From positions 186,001-250,000 of the forward strand of contig CANQPJ010000001.1 of assembly GCA_947625755.1 (NCBI GenBank): a stretch of DNA of 64,000 nucleotides. Direction: 5' to 3'. The notes under the pieces were generated by a model. The model was not told the origin of the DNA and searched no databases. It saw nothing but the letters and a program-made list of their open reading frames with translations. This DNA is from an uncultured Lachnospiraceae bacterium. GTDB lineage: Bacteria > Bacillota > Clostridia > Lachnospirales > Lachnospiraceae. How positions within the stretch are numbered: the first letter of the stretch is position 1; each line of letters begins with the position of its first letter. Below, piece after piece: positions 55,569 through 64,000 of this stretch. The translations under genes were made by a program, and so were the position numbers.

Positions 55569-57986
55569 CTATCCCCGAAGCTGAATACCCAATTCCTCCA
55601 GCCCATTCAGGATTTTTTTCATTGCACCTGCAACATCACTTTCTTCAAGGGTTCTGTCTTTTGCCCGGAATATAATATTGTAAGCAACAGACTTAAAGCC
55701 CTCTTCAATCTGGTCGCCTTCATAAATATCAAACAGTTGATAACTCTCAAGAATTTTACCTCCACGCTGCTCAATAATCTGCTCAATCTGTCCCACCAGT
55801 ATTTCTTTTGGAGCCACCATAGAGATGTCTCTTGATACAGCAGGAAATTTCGCAATTCCAACGTATTTTTTATCAAAATCAGCCATTTTATAGATGTAAG
55901 GCATATCAATAACAGCTACATAAACCCGCGTCTTCATATCATAATTTTCGCAGACACTAGGATGTACCTCTCCCAAATATCCAATCACTGTATTTTTATA
56001 CACAATGTCTGCCTGACGTCCCGGATGTAAAAACGGTTTTCCTGCTTTTGCATCATACCGGATCTTCTTATTCATTCCTACCTGACCTAAAAATTCCTCA
56101 ACGACGCCTTTCATGGTAAAGAAATCTCCATCCCCGTAGAAACCAAGTGTAAACTGCATTCTCTCATCCGGAAGGTCTGTGATAGGAACTTCCTTTGGAA
56201 GATATATGTTACCCATTTCAAAAAGTCTTACGTCCTTATTTCTCCTATTATAGTTAGTAGCAAGGGACGTTAATATACCGTTAAGGGACGTAGTTCGCAT
56301 CACACTGAAATCTTCCCCTAAAGGATTTGAAATTTCTACTGTTTTTCTCAATTCACTATCCGGCGGTAATAACAGTTTGTCAAATACCTTCGGACTTTCG
56401 AAGGAATACGTCATTCCCTGGGAGAATCCACAATACAGTGCAACACTTCTGGCAATCTCGTCAATTTTTAATTTATCAGATAGTTTTCCTGTTGTTGCCT
56501 CTCCACTCGGAAGTGTTGTCGGAATCTTATCATATCCGTAAAATCTGGTAATTTCCTCTGCAATATCACACATTCCAAGTAAATCCTGCCGGAAGGTAGG
56601 TACTGTAATAGTTTTCGTGTCTGCATCGTATTTCAGTTCTAATGCAGGGAAATAAGAAACCATCTCCTCTTCCGTCAAGTTCAGTCCAATTAAATTATTT
56701 ACATAATCCGGATCAAAAGGAATGGTTTTCTCCTTATTTTTCTCCGGATATACATCAACGATACCTTCTACTACTTCTCCGGCGCCTAACTCTTCAATTA
56801 ACTGACATGCTCTATTGATTGCCGCTTCAGCATTATTTGGGTCAAGACCTTTTTCAAACTTGCCGGAAGCATCTGTCCTAAGCCCTGCCCTTTTTGATGA
56901 AAGGCGGATATTGGTTCCATCAAAACACGCTGCTTCAAACAGCATATCATGCACATCATCTGTTATCATGGAATTTTCACCACCCATGATACCTGCAAGA
57001 CCAACAGCCTTTTCACCATCGCAAATCATAAGCATATCGTGGTCCAATTCCCTCGTTTGTCCATCGAGGGTTACAAACTTTTCTCCATCCTGCGCACGTC
57101 GAACAATAATTTTATTATCCGTAATTGTAGAAAGGTCATATGCATGCATCGGCTGTCCAAACTCTTCCATAACATAATTTGTAATATCTACCAGATTATT
57201 AATAGGTCTGATACCACAGGCGGAAAGCCTTCGCTGCATCCATTCCGGTGATGGTGCAATCTTTACGTTTCTTACAACTTTTGCACAATATCTCGGACAA
57301 AGTTCAGGGTCCTGTACCTCTACGGAAATATAATCATTGACATCGCCTGCTGTTCCAACTGCCTTTACTTCAGGTGCTATAAATGGTTTTCTAAAGGTTG
57401 CGGCTGCTTCTCTGGCAATACCAATCACGCTGTAGCAGTCCACTCTGTTAGATGTTATCTCATATTCAAATACAGTCTCGTGCAGCCCCAATACTTCAAT
57501 AGCATCCGCACCTACTTCCACGCTGTCATCAAAAATATAAATTCCATCTTCCGGTGCTTCAGGATAAAAATCTCTTGTGGAACCTAATTCCTCAATCGAG
57601 CACATCATACCATTGGACTCTATTCCACGTAATTTTCCTTTTTTTATTTTAATTCCACCCGCTTTTTTAGAACCATCATGACCTCCTGCCACTTTACCTC
57701 CGTCTAAAACTACAGGTACTTTCTGTCCTTCTTCTACGTTTGGTGCTCCGGTTACAATCTGTATTATCTCTGTTCCAATATTTACCTGACAGACAACCAA
57801 TTTATCTGCGTCCGGATGCTTTTCTATTTTTTCAATCTGTCCTACAACAATTTTGTCAAGGTCTGCGTCCAAACGCTCAAACCCTTCGCACTTTGTACCG
57901 GATAATGTCATTGCATCCATGTATTCCTGATCCGTACATTCAAGTTCAGGAACATATGCTTTAATCCATGATAATGGTGTATTCAT
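55569..57986 (-). CDS. pheT: Phenylalanyl-tRNA synthetase beta chain
   Basis: An 805-residue large subunit, normal length, with the B1 (tRNA-binding, EMAP-like) domain at the N-terminus (LVVCQVNIGTEIIQIVTGAPNV), the editing B3/B4 domain (GIRPINNLVDITNYVMEE), and the C-terminal FDX-ACB anticodon-binding domain (KYVGIAKFPAVSRDISM). It starts 46 bases after pheS and is transcribed with it from the T-box leader. Confidence 0.97.
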   Translation of the reverse strand: MNTPLSWIKAYVPELECTDQEYMDAMTLSGTKCEGFERLDADLDKIVVGQIEKIEKHPDADKLVVCQVNIGTEIIQIVTGAPNVEEGQKVPVVLDGGKVAGGHDGSKKAGGIKIKKGKLRGIESNGMMCSIEELGSTRDFYPEAPEDGIYIFDDSVEVGADAIEVLGLHETVFEYEITSNRVDCYSVIGIAREAAATFRKPFIAPEVKAVGTAGDVNDYISVEVQDPELCPRYCAKVVRNVKIAPSPEWMQRRLSACGIRPINNLVDITNYVMEEFGQPMHAYDLSTITDNKIIVRRAQDGEKFVTLDGQTRELDHDMLMICDGEKAVGLAGIMGGENSMITDDVHDMLFEAACFDGTNIRLSSKRAGLRTDASGKFEKGLDPNNAEAAINRACQLIEELGAGEVVEGIVDVYPEKNKEKTIPFDPDYVNNLIGLNLTEEEMVSYFPALELKYDADTKTITVPTFRQDLLGMCDIAEEITRFYGYDKIPTTLPSGEATTGKLSDKLKIDEIARSVALYCGFSQGMTYSFESPKVFDKLLLPPDSELRKTVEISNPLGEDFSVMRTTSLNGILTSLATNYNRRNKDVRLFEMGNIYLPKEVPITDLPDERMQFTLGFYGDGDFFTMKGVVEEFLGQVGMNKKIRYDAKAGKPFLHPGRQADIVYKNTVIGYLGEVHPSVCENYDMKTRVYVAVIDMPYIYKMADFDKKYVGIAKFPAVSRDISMVAPKEILVGQIEQIIEQRGGKILESYQLFDIYEGDQIEEGFKSVAYNIIFRAKDRTLEESDVAGAMKKILNGLEELGIQLRG

Positions 57987-58032
57987 CTATTCATTCTCCT
58001 TTCAAATCTACCATATATAATCTGAAAACCTG

Positions 58033-59052
58033 CTAGAACTGGTTTAAGAAACGGTCATCATTCTCATATAATAATCTCATATCATCTATTTCATATTTCA
58101 ATAATGCAATTCTTTCCAGTCCGACTCCAAAAGCAAATCCCTGATATTCATTTGGATCTATTCCACTCATTTCAAGAACATGAGGATGAACCATACCGCA
58201 TCCAAGAATTTCAATCCAGCCTTCACCCTTACAGAATCTGCATCCTTTTCCACCACATTTAAAGCAGGTAACGTCTACTTCTGCACTTGGCTCTGTAAAT
58301 GGAAAGTGATGTGGTCTGAATTTAATCTGTGTATCCTTTCCAAATAATTCTTTTGCAAACTGTTCCAATGTTCCCTTCAAATCTGCCATTGTAACATTTC
58401 TATCAATTACAAGCCCCTCAATCTGATGGAAAGACGGCGAATGTGTTGCATCCACCTGATCTGACCGGAACACTCTGCCCGGTGATACAATTCGAATCGG
58501 CGGCTTGGTATTTTCCATAACTCTTGCCTGAACAGATGAAGTCTGGGTTCTCAACACAATATTTTTATTAATATAGAATGTATCCTGCTCATCTTTTGCC
58601 GGATGGTTCGCCGGAATATTCAAAGCTTCAAAATTATAGTAATCAAACTCTACCTCCGGACCTTCTACCACTTCATATCCCATGCCAACAAAGATACGCT
58701 CTAATTCTTCCAGCGCCAGTGTGTTTGGATGTTTATGACCGACTTTATTTTTCTTCGCAGGAAGTGTTACATCAATCACCTCTGCTTTCAGCTTTGCTTC
58801 TCTTGCCTTTGCCGCAAGTTTTTCCCTTACTTCTTCCATCTTTTCTTCAATGGCTTTTCTTGTATCATTGACTAACTGACCTACCTTTGGTCTTTCCTCC
58901 GGTGCCACGTCTTTCATACCTTTTAATACTTCAGTAAGCTGACCTTTTTTCCCAAGGATTTCTACCCGGATTTCGTTAAGAATGTCCATATCCTCAGCAT
59001 TTTTAATTTTTGTAATTGCCTCTTCTTTAATTGCCTGTAGTCTTTCTTTCAT
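58033..59052 (-). CDS. pheS: Phenylalanyl-tRNA synthetase alpha chain
   Basis: A 339-residue class II synthetase subunit. Motif 2 ([30 protein letters not shown]) and motif 3 ([16 protein letters not shown]) are clear; the N-terminal coiled coil ([17 protein letters not shown]) binds tRNA. A zinc-like [12 protein letters not shown] cluster (about 262-273) is present, a feature of many bacterial homologues. The ATG at 59052 has AAGGATAAG upstream; a reading to 59097 runs into the leader. Confidence 0.97.
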   Translation of the reverse strand: MKERLQAIKEEAITKIKNAEDMDILNEIRVEILGKKGQLTEVLKGMKDVAPEERPKVGQLVNDTRKAIEEKMEEVREKLAAKAREAKLKAEVIDVTLPAKKNKVGHKHPNTLALEELERIFVGMGYEVVEGPEVEFDYYNFEALNIPANHPAKDEQDTFYINKNIVLRTQTSSVQARVMENTKPPIRIVSPGRVFRSDQVDATHSPSFHQIEGLVIDRNVTMADLKGTLEQFAKELFGKDTQIKFRPHHFPFTEPSAEVDVTCFKCGGKGCRFCKGEGWIEILGCGMVHPHVLEMSGIDPNEYQGFAFGVGLERIALLKYEIDDMRLLYENDDRFLNQF

Positions 59053-59122
59053 AATGCTTATCCTTTCTTCTTTATTTTTACCATAAATAATTGTCAAACC
59101 ACATTTATATAAATAGCAAAAA

Positions 59123-59369
59123 TCCCTGCATCTAATGATGCAGGGACGAAAAATCTAATTCCGCGGTACCACCCTAATTCTCACGAATTTGTGAACTCTT
59201 GTTATGCATAACGCGCATAAAACGTCATTAACTACTATTATTTCACTAATGCGGCTCCTGTGGGAAATTCGATACATTACCGTTACCTGAAAAACTTTCC
59301 AGCCAGTGCGTTTTTCTCTCTGAAGGAATAGTCATGCTCTACTATGCACATTCATCGCCTTTTCACAAT
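59123..59369 (-). ncRNA. T-box riboswitch (phenylalanine) before pheS
   Basis: On the minus strand: T-box AGGGTGGTACCGCGG at 59161-59175 and a terminator hairpin (TCCCTGCATC, loop ATTA, complement; 59123-59146) with T-run. The stem I specifier loop GAATTTCCCACAGGAG contains TTC (59264-59266), a phenylalanine codon, matching the gene. The whole 250-base gap before pheS is used by it. Confidence 0.95.
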
Positions 59370-59375
59370 GAAAAT

Positions 59376-59404
59376 ATTTTAGCATAGAAAAAAATCAGTG
59401 TCAA
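59376..59404 (-). promoter_or_regulatory. SigA-type promoter for the pheS T-box leader
   Basis: A perfect TTGACA (59399-59404), 17-base spacer and TAAAAT (59376-59381) on the minus strand; start near 59369. It lies just past the stop of the next surface protein gene. Confidence 0.8.
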
Positions 59405-59416
59405 CCAAGGAATCTA

Positions 59417-61084
59417 TTAACTTACTTTAAACGAATCCGTATAAACAGTTGTATGCCGATTAAGTGCATCTGTCTTATCTTCATCGAAGTCATATGTTAT
59501 ATCAATCTGTACATTATATTTTACATTCTCTTCGATTTTGCTCATATCAAGCTTGAATGCTGTATTGGAAATTTTGCCAAAAGTAATTTCCTGAACCGTT
59601 TCTCCATTTTCCTTCGTAATTGTCACTCTTCCGTTCACAAATGTCTCCTCTTTATCACTTACGACAAACGCAAAAATCGTTGAGTCAAGTACACTGACTA
59701 TGGAGACGTCATCTATGGTTGGAATGACAGATTTCAACACTTCGATTTTCGTAACATCAGTCACTTCAACATCACCACTTTGCACGAATTCTACGCTGGA
59801 AACTTTAATCTCTTTCTTTCCTGCTTCTGTTGGTGCAGGGAAACTTACAGTATAAACGTTGTCCATTTTCCCGGCTGTTGTAGGAATCTTAATTGAATTG
59901 ACTGTAATATAACTGATTTTTTCTTTTGTATTTGCCTGAATCGTATAAGTTGCCGTTAATTTCTGACCTTTATTTACATAGTATACCTCTTCCCCATTTG
60001 CATCCGTAATGGTACAATCTGCAATGGTCGCTTTGATTGGCACACGGATAATCTGATTGTACTGCTTCGTTTCTGTAACAATCCCGCCAACTCCAAGGTC
60101 GTATTGATACTCTACTTTTACTTTGTAATCTCCTGCCTCACCGATATCAAATTCTACGGTATTCTTACCGCTCTCAATTTCTTTTTCTGCAATCGGATTG
60201 CCTTCATCATCCGTCAGATATGCTGTCATCGTTTTCAGTGTGCTATCCATATCTTGTATTACAAACGCTACTGTTATTTTCGAATCTGAAAGCCCGGTCT
60301 CAATCTCATCTCCTAATACCGGTGTTTCCTTTAGCACGTCAACCTTTACTCTGTAGTCTGTCGGAATCTGTCTGCCATTATCCAGCACAATTCCGGTAAT
60401 GATTATCTCCTGACTGCCCGCACTTTCCGGTGCCGGAACTGTCACACGGTAACGGCTTTCTTCTATCTGCTCTACATAATATTTCTGACTTCCTATAATA
60501 ACGGAATTGATTTCCGCAATCGGTGTAATCTCTATATTCAACTCTAAAACAATCAGTTCCCCTTTTTTTGGTGTATGATTATATTCCGAATCATTCTCAA
60601 TATCACAAGTATAATCATTCGGAAGGGTTGGTGTTTCTAACGGTTCTGTTGTTGGCATTTCGCCGGGTTTTACCGTCGGAGATGTTTCCGGTTTATCATT
60701 GGGCTTAACAGTTGCCTGTGTCGTTGGCTTTTGGTCTGCCTGATTTGATGTCGGGCTCTTCTTTTTCTTTACAATAACCTTACATTTGAATTTTTTCTTC
60801 CCCACTTTTGCAATAATGGTTGTCTTCCCGGCTCTTCGGGCCTTTACAACGCCTTTTTTTGAAACTTTGGCAACCTTCATATTCTTTGATGACCATTTTA
60901 CCCGAACACCTTTTGCTTTATTTTTTACCTTCAGTGTCTTTTTCTTTCCTACCGTCAAGATAATTTTTTTCTTATTCAGTCTCACATTTTTTGCTGCAGA
61001 AACATCTGTCGAAGTAATTGGTAACATACTAATCACAAAAACTACTGTGAACAACACTGTGACGAATCTTTTGATACCGTTCAT
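59417..61084 (-). CDS. Secreted protein with Ig-like (Big_2-type) domain
   Basis: A 555-residue surface or secreted protein. Residues 1-31 are a signal peptide (VLFTVVFVISMLPI, cleavage near VSAA-K). Residues about 32-110 form a Lys-rich Big_2-like domain (KKKIILTVGKKKTLKV, VKWSSKN, VAKVSKKGVVKARRAGKTTIIA). A Pro/Thr linker (KPTTQATVKPNDKPETSPTV, ~115-150) follows, then about four beta domains. There is no LPXTG anchor, so attachment to the cell is not explained. TAGGAGGA precedes the ATG. It follows the larger surface protein gene by 217 bases in the same direction. Confidence 0.85.
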   Translation of the reverse strand: MNGIKRFVTVLFTVVFVISMLPITSTDVSAAKNVRLNKKKIILTVGKKKTLKVKNKAKGVRVKWSSKNMKVAKVSKKGVVKARRAGKTTIIAKVGKKKFKCKVIVKKKKSPTSNQADQKPTTQATVKPNDKPETSPTVKPGEMPTTEPLETPTLPNDYTCDIENDSEYNHTPKKGELIVLELNIEITPIAEINSVIIGSQKYYVEQIEESRYRVTVPAPESAGSQEIIITGIVLDNGRQIPTDYRVKVDVLKETPVLGDEIETGLSDSKITVAFVIQDMDSTLKTMTAYLTDDEGNPIAEKEIESGKNTVEFDIGEAGDYKVKVEYQYDLGVGGIVTETKQYNQIIRVPIKATIADCTITDANGEEVYYVNKGQKLTATYTIQANTKEKISYITVNSIKIPTTAGKMDNVYTVSFPAPTEAGKKEIKVSSVEFVQSGDVEVTDVTKIEVLKSVIPTIDDVSIVSVLDSTIFAFVVSDKEETFVNGRVTITKENGETVQEITFGKISNTAFKLDMSKIEENVKYNVQIDITYDFDEDKTDALNRHTTVYTDSFKVS

Positions 61085-61134
61085 ACAATCTTCCTCCTAA
61101 AAAATTTTTCACATTGCATAACGAATGCAAAAAC

Positions 61135-61159
61135 GGGAAGCCTTTATCTATGGCTTCCC
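61135..61159 (-). terminator. Terminator after the repetitive surface protein
   Basis: A stem GGGAAGCC / GGCTTCCC (61135-61142 with 61152-61159), followed by GTTTTTG on the minus strand. Confidence 0.75.
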
Positions 61160-61300
61160 CATTTTCGTTTTATATATCATATTGTGTCGGCAACTAAACT
61201 TCCAGAGTGTCAGATGCTGTATCGATTGTTTTACTTTCCGAAACCTCTTCCACTGCTGGCACTGCCTGATGTACAATCCTTCTCTGTTGGCTTTTTACAA

Positions 61301-64000
61301 TCAAAACGGCCCATTATAAACGCTTCCGTCATTACTATCTGAACTTCCGGCTCCGTTTGTTAATGCTGCCGGCGTATCACAGTAAATCAAAACATATTCT
61401 GTGCCTGCACTTAACCGAATCCAACCCGCGCTATATCTCTTGCCCGGATTTACTGATTTCTTTGTCAAAAGAATGTTTAAGTCGTTTAAGTTTTCTATAC
61501 CAGCTGTCTTTAACGATGTTCCAAGCTTTACATAATAAATATATGTACTCTCATCAATAATATATGGATTTGCATTCTGTCCATAGGCTTTTACAATATC
61601 TTGCTCGTAGTCATGTGTCTTAAATGGATTTGAAGAATATATGACTCCAACCGCATCAATCGTAACCTGATCGTCTTCATCTATACTGTCTACAACTTGT
61701 TCTATTGCCTCATCAAACTTCACACTTGTCTTAAAACTTACGGTATGTCTTCCGTCACTCATATCCTTCTGAGACCAGTTTCCTTCTGTCGGTATGCTTG
61801 AAACCAGCTTATCAAAGGCCTTTACCCAGTTTGCACTTAAATCAATTGCAATGTCTTCAGTCTGTCCTTTTAATAATTCTTCCACCTGTGCCTTTGTGAT
61901 TTCTTCTAATTTCTCACCATTATCAATACTACTGCAGGTCCATCCTTCAAATGCCCATACCTTACTATCTTTATTAGGATTTGGAAGTTCAATCTTACCC
62001 GATTCCACACTTTCAATATTGATTTTCTTCAAATCAATCGCATTTAATTTACCTGCATATTTATTACTGCTGTAATTCAATGTAATGTTTATCAATTCAA
62101 CTGTTACGTGAATGTTTAATTTCATGCTGGTTACTGATTGTATCGTGTAAATGCCTCTTGCATTAGCAGATATCGGTGTATCATTAACATCGACCTGTTT
62201 CACGCGATATCCCAAATCTGTCTTTATATTAAACTGATAAGTATCGCCGTAATTTACCGGTCCTTCTGAAACATTTACTACATCTGCATGATCGTTCGTT
62301 TCATCCTCGATAGTAATTTCAACCGGAATTTTCTCTACTGTAACTTTAATGGTCGTGTCCCCCGTCACTACGAACGAATAGTCTGTTCCTGAAGACTCAG
62401 CCCTCAAGTTTTCTGATTGCTGCGAAACTATTTTCTCTACTTTTGTTATACGGTATCCGGTATCCGCAACCACACGGAACCTGAATGTCGTTCCATGTGC
62501 AATGCTATTTGTTGTACCTGTCGTTGTACAGCTATATCCGGTATCATGCGGTAAAGTAACTTCATATGTGTTGATTGAAACTCCGTTTACCGTTATCTGG
62601 CGGTTAGACGTAACATTATCAACGGTATAGACACCATCTTTATCTTGTATCTCTACACCATCTACCAATACCTGTACTTTGCTGTTGGAATATGGCGAAT
62701 CAAGATCTATTTTGAAGGAAATACTGTCCCCATGGCTCACGCTTTTGACTCCTGTAATAGTCTCATCACCATTTTGAGTCTTATATGTGACACCGGTTTG
62801 AGGTATGAATGTTACTCCGTATGTATTTTTTTCGCCTGATGTAACTGTTATTTTAATATTTCCATTAACAGATGGAATAATATATGTTCCTTCATTGACC
62901 GGACTAAGTGTTTTCTGATCCTTATCATCGACAGTATACTGAACGCTTGGTGCTCCATAACCTGTTTTTGATTTAACATGAAACTCATAACGAGTTCCCG
63001 CTTCTACTGTTGTGTTCAAATCACTTAAAATCTCGTATCCATCCCCACTGTCACCCGACTCTATTTCAACAGTATACTTTTTCCTGACGGTTGTGACTGT
63101 AATATTCATCGCTTCAGTTACTTTGTTAATCGTGCAAATCCAGTAATCGTCTTTTTTCACCAACTTCAGGTTGCCATCTTCGACCGTAAACGGTTCATTA
63201 TTCGCATACACTGCGGTAATTTCATATCCGGCATCTGGGCCGACAACAAAGCTATGTGATGTTCCATAATCAACAGGAACCGATGCATCCAACGGTGTTT
63301 TATAACTGCCCTCTGACTCTTCATTCTTATAAAACGACGCTCCTGCCGTCTGCGTATGTAAAATTCTGACCTGCTTGGTAGCGCCCGCAACAATGCTAAT
63401 GGTAACATCTCCTGTGACATTTGAAAGCATATATTGATTACTTCCGAGGTTATTAAGAGTCCCCTTATCTGATGTCACTAGTGTTACTACCGGAGGCTCT
63501 GCATTTTCATTGGGAAGGACATAAAATGAATAATTTCCTCCATGTGGTATGGATGACTGACTCCACATATTGCTTCCCGGAATAATTATATAATTCTTCT
63601 CAGCTGGTTCTTGAAATGTCAGGCTATATGTCTTTTCTCTGCTTGATACTGTAATCGTCGTCGGTCCTGTTACATTATATTTATATGTATACTCATCACC
63701 GTCAGAAGACTCTTCTGAAACGGTTTTATTATTTATCATAACTACTGGAACTACATTTTTCCCGGGAGTTATTGCTACTTTAAATGTAATCTCGCCTGCC
63801 GGACAAGAAACAGTCTTTCCTGAAAGACTCTCTCCCCTATCATCCGTAATTGTATAATCATCACCATCAAACGGATACTCTACATCATATTTAACAACTC
63901 CGGCTTTCAAATTGAAACTAATATCACCTGTTCCCAGACTCAAATTAATACTAATTTTATAATTGGGGTCAGCTTCATAACCTGTATTTGACACCGACTG
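61301..64000 (-). CDS. Repetitive beta-domain surface protein (5' end outside window)
   Basis: At least 899 residues; the N-terminus is beyond the right edge (no start or signal is visible). It is made of about seven repeats of roughly 75-95 residues sharing the pattern hG-phi-xFxV, DxGYxVxxVxVNG and a final ITVT strand; examples end in TGPTTITVSS, VNGNIKITVTSG and TGDTTIKVTVEK. These resemble InlB-B-like/MucBP-style repeats. A distinct C-terminal domain (after about 720: WVKAFDKLVSSIPTEGNWS) carries an acidic VGV...YIYYVKLGTS stretch and ends at a TGA at 61301. A frame shift next to that stop is discussed in the findings. Confidence 0.82.
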   Translation of the reverse strand, partial: QSVSNTGYEADPNYKISINLSLGTGDISFNLKAGVVKYDVEYPFDGDDYTITDDRGESLSGKTVSCPAGEITFKVAITPGKNVVPVVMINNKTVSEESSDGDEYTYKYNVTGPTTITVSSREKTYSLTFQEPAEKNYIIIPGSNMWSQSSIPHGGNYSFYVLPNENAEPPVVTLVTSDKGTLNNLGSNQYMLSNVTGDVTISIVAGATKQVRILHTQTAGASFYKNEESEGSYKTPLDASVPVDYGTSHSFVVGPDAGYEITAVYANNEPFTVEDGNLKLVKKDDYWICTINKVTEAMNITVTTVRKKYTVEIESGDSGDGYEILSDLNTTVEAGTRYEFHVKSKTGYGAPSVQYTVDDKDQKTLSPVNEGTYIIPSVNGNIKITVTSGEKNTYGVTFIPQTGVTYKTQNGDETITGVKSVSHGDSISFKIDLDSPYSNSKVQVLVDGVEIQDKDGVYTVDNVTSNRQITVNGVSINTYEVTLPHDTGYSCTTTGTTNSIAHGTTFRFRVVADTGYRITKVEKIVSQQSENLRAESSGTDYSFVVTGDTTIKVTVEKIPVEITIEDETNDHADVVNVSEGPVNYGDTYQFNIKTDLGYRVKQVDVNDTPISANARGIYTIQSVTSMKLNIHVTVELINITLNYSSNKYAGKLNAIDLKKINIESVESGKIELPNPNKDSKVWAFEGWTCSSIDNGEKLEEITKAQVEELLKGQTEDIAIDLSANWVKAFDKLVSSIPTEGNWSQKDMSDGRHTVSFKTSVKFDEAIEQVVDSIDEDDQVTIDAVGVIYSSNPFKTHDYEQDIVKAYGQNANPYIIDESTYIYYVKLGTSLKTAGIENLNDLNILLTKKSVNPGKRYSAGWIRLSAGTEYVLIYCDTPAALTNGAGSSDSNDGSVYNGPF

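Noticed and set aside
61301..61310. prfB-type programmed frameshift
   Set aside because: TTT TGA with GGG upstream is suggestive, but the Shine-Dalgarno-like AGGGGG is missing and no homologue was compared; left as a weak finding only.
61125..61319. Plus-strand small frame between the surface genes
   Set aside because: It runs through the terminator hairpin and overlaps the stop region of the long gene, with no ribosome site.
1..64000. tRNA, rRNA, transposase or phage genes
   Set aside because: None recognised on reading both strands; a covariance or profile search would be needed to rule out small RNAs.

Overview
The window looks like chromosomal DNA of an AT-rich Gram-positive anaerobe of the Clostridia, most likely a Lachnospiraceae-type gut organism. 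This is inferred from gene content and not from a marker gene: a class III fructose-1,6-bisphosphatase, T-box leaders in front of trpE and pheS, a Rex repressor, a Lar nickel-pincer cofactor cluster, a high-cysteine Gly/Cys protein of a kind common in these bacteria, and strong AGGAGG ribosome binding sites throughout. Most genes lie on the minus strand. I saw no rRNA, tRNA, CRISPR array, transposase or phage gene.

Left part (1-9 kb): the 3' end of fbp; an operon of a threonine dehydratase-like PLP enzyme plus an amino-acid ABC importer; a second, complete amino-acid ABC importer; two small membrane proteins; rlmH. From 9 to 18 kb: an orphan membrane protein, larE-larB-larC (no larA in the window), a HAD hydrolase, a YebC regulator, and a rex-nnr-alr-mazF run that joins redox sensing, NAD(P)HX repair, D-alanine supply and a MazF-type toxin with no visible antitoxin. 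From 18 to 28.8 kb: an ABC-F protein, carbamate kinase, a 320-bp array of about 74-bp hairpin repeats, polyphosphate kinase with phosphofructokinase, an ABC exporter, NADP isocitrate dehydrogenase and an intracellular subtilase.

From 28.9 to 41.2 kb: a three-gene plus-strand cluster (high-cysteine protein and two unknown proteins), leuS, a membrane-anchored protein with a decayed L,D-transpeptidase fold, and a tryptophan operon trpE-G-D-C-B-A that lacks trpF, starts with a Trp-specific T-box, and is followed by a HAD phosphatase. From 41.2 to 44.6 kb: an EF-G-like GTPase and tyrA, whose promoter is covered by a 41-bp near-perfect palindrome.

From 44.7 to 52.5 kb: a five-gene cell-surface glycopolymer operon (TagF-like glycerophosphotransferase, an ATP-grasp/HAD fusion, a sugar aminotransferase, a glycosyltransferase, RmlA). 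I read it as making a teichoic-acid-like polymer carrying an acylated amino sugar; this is the best candidate for an undescribed pathway. It is followed by aroA, queA, dtd and a pheS-pheT operon led by a Phe-specific T-box. The right edge holds two secreted beta-domain surface proteins, the second cut by the window end. Operon boundaries are predicted from spacing, hairpins and promoter-like sequences only.
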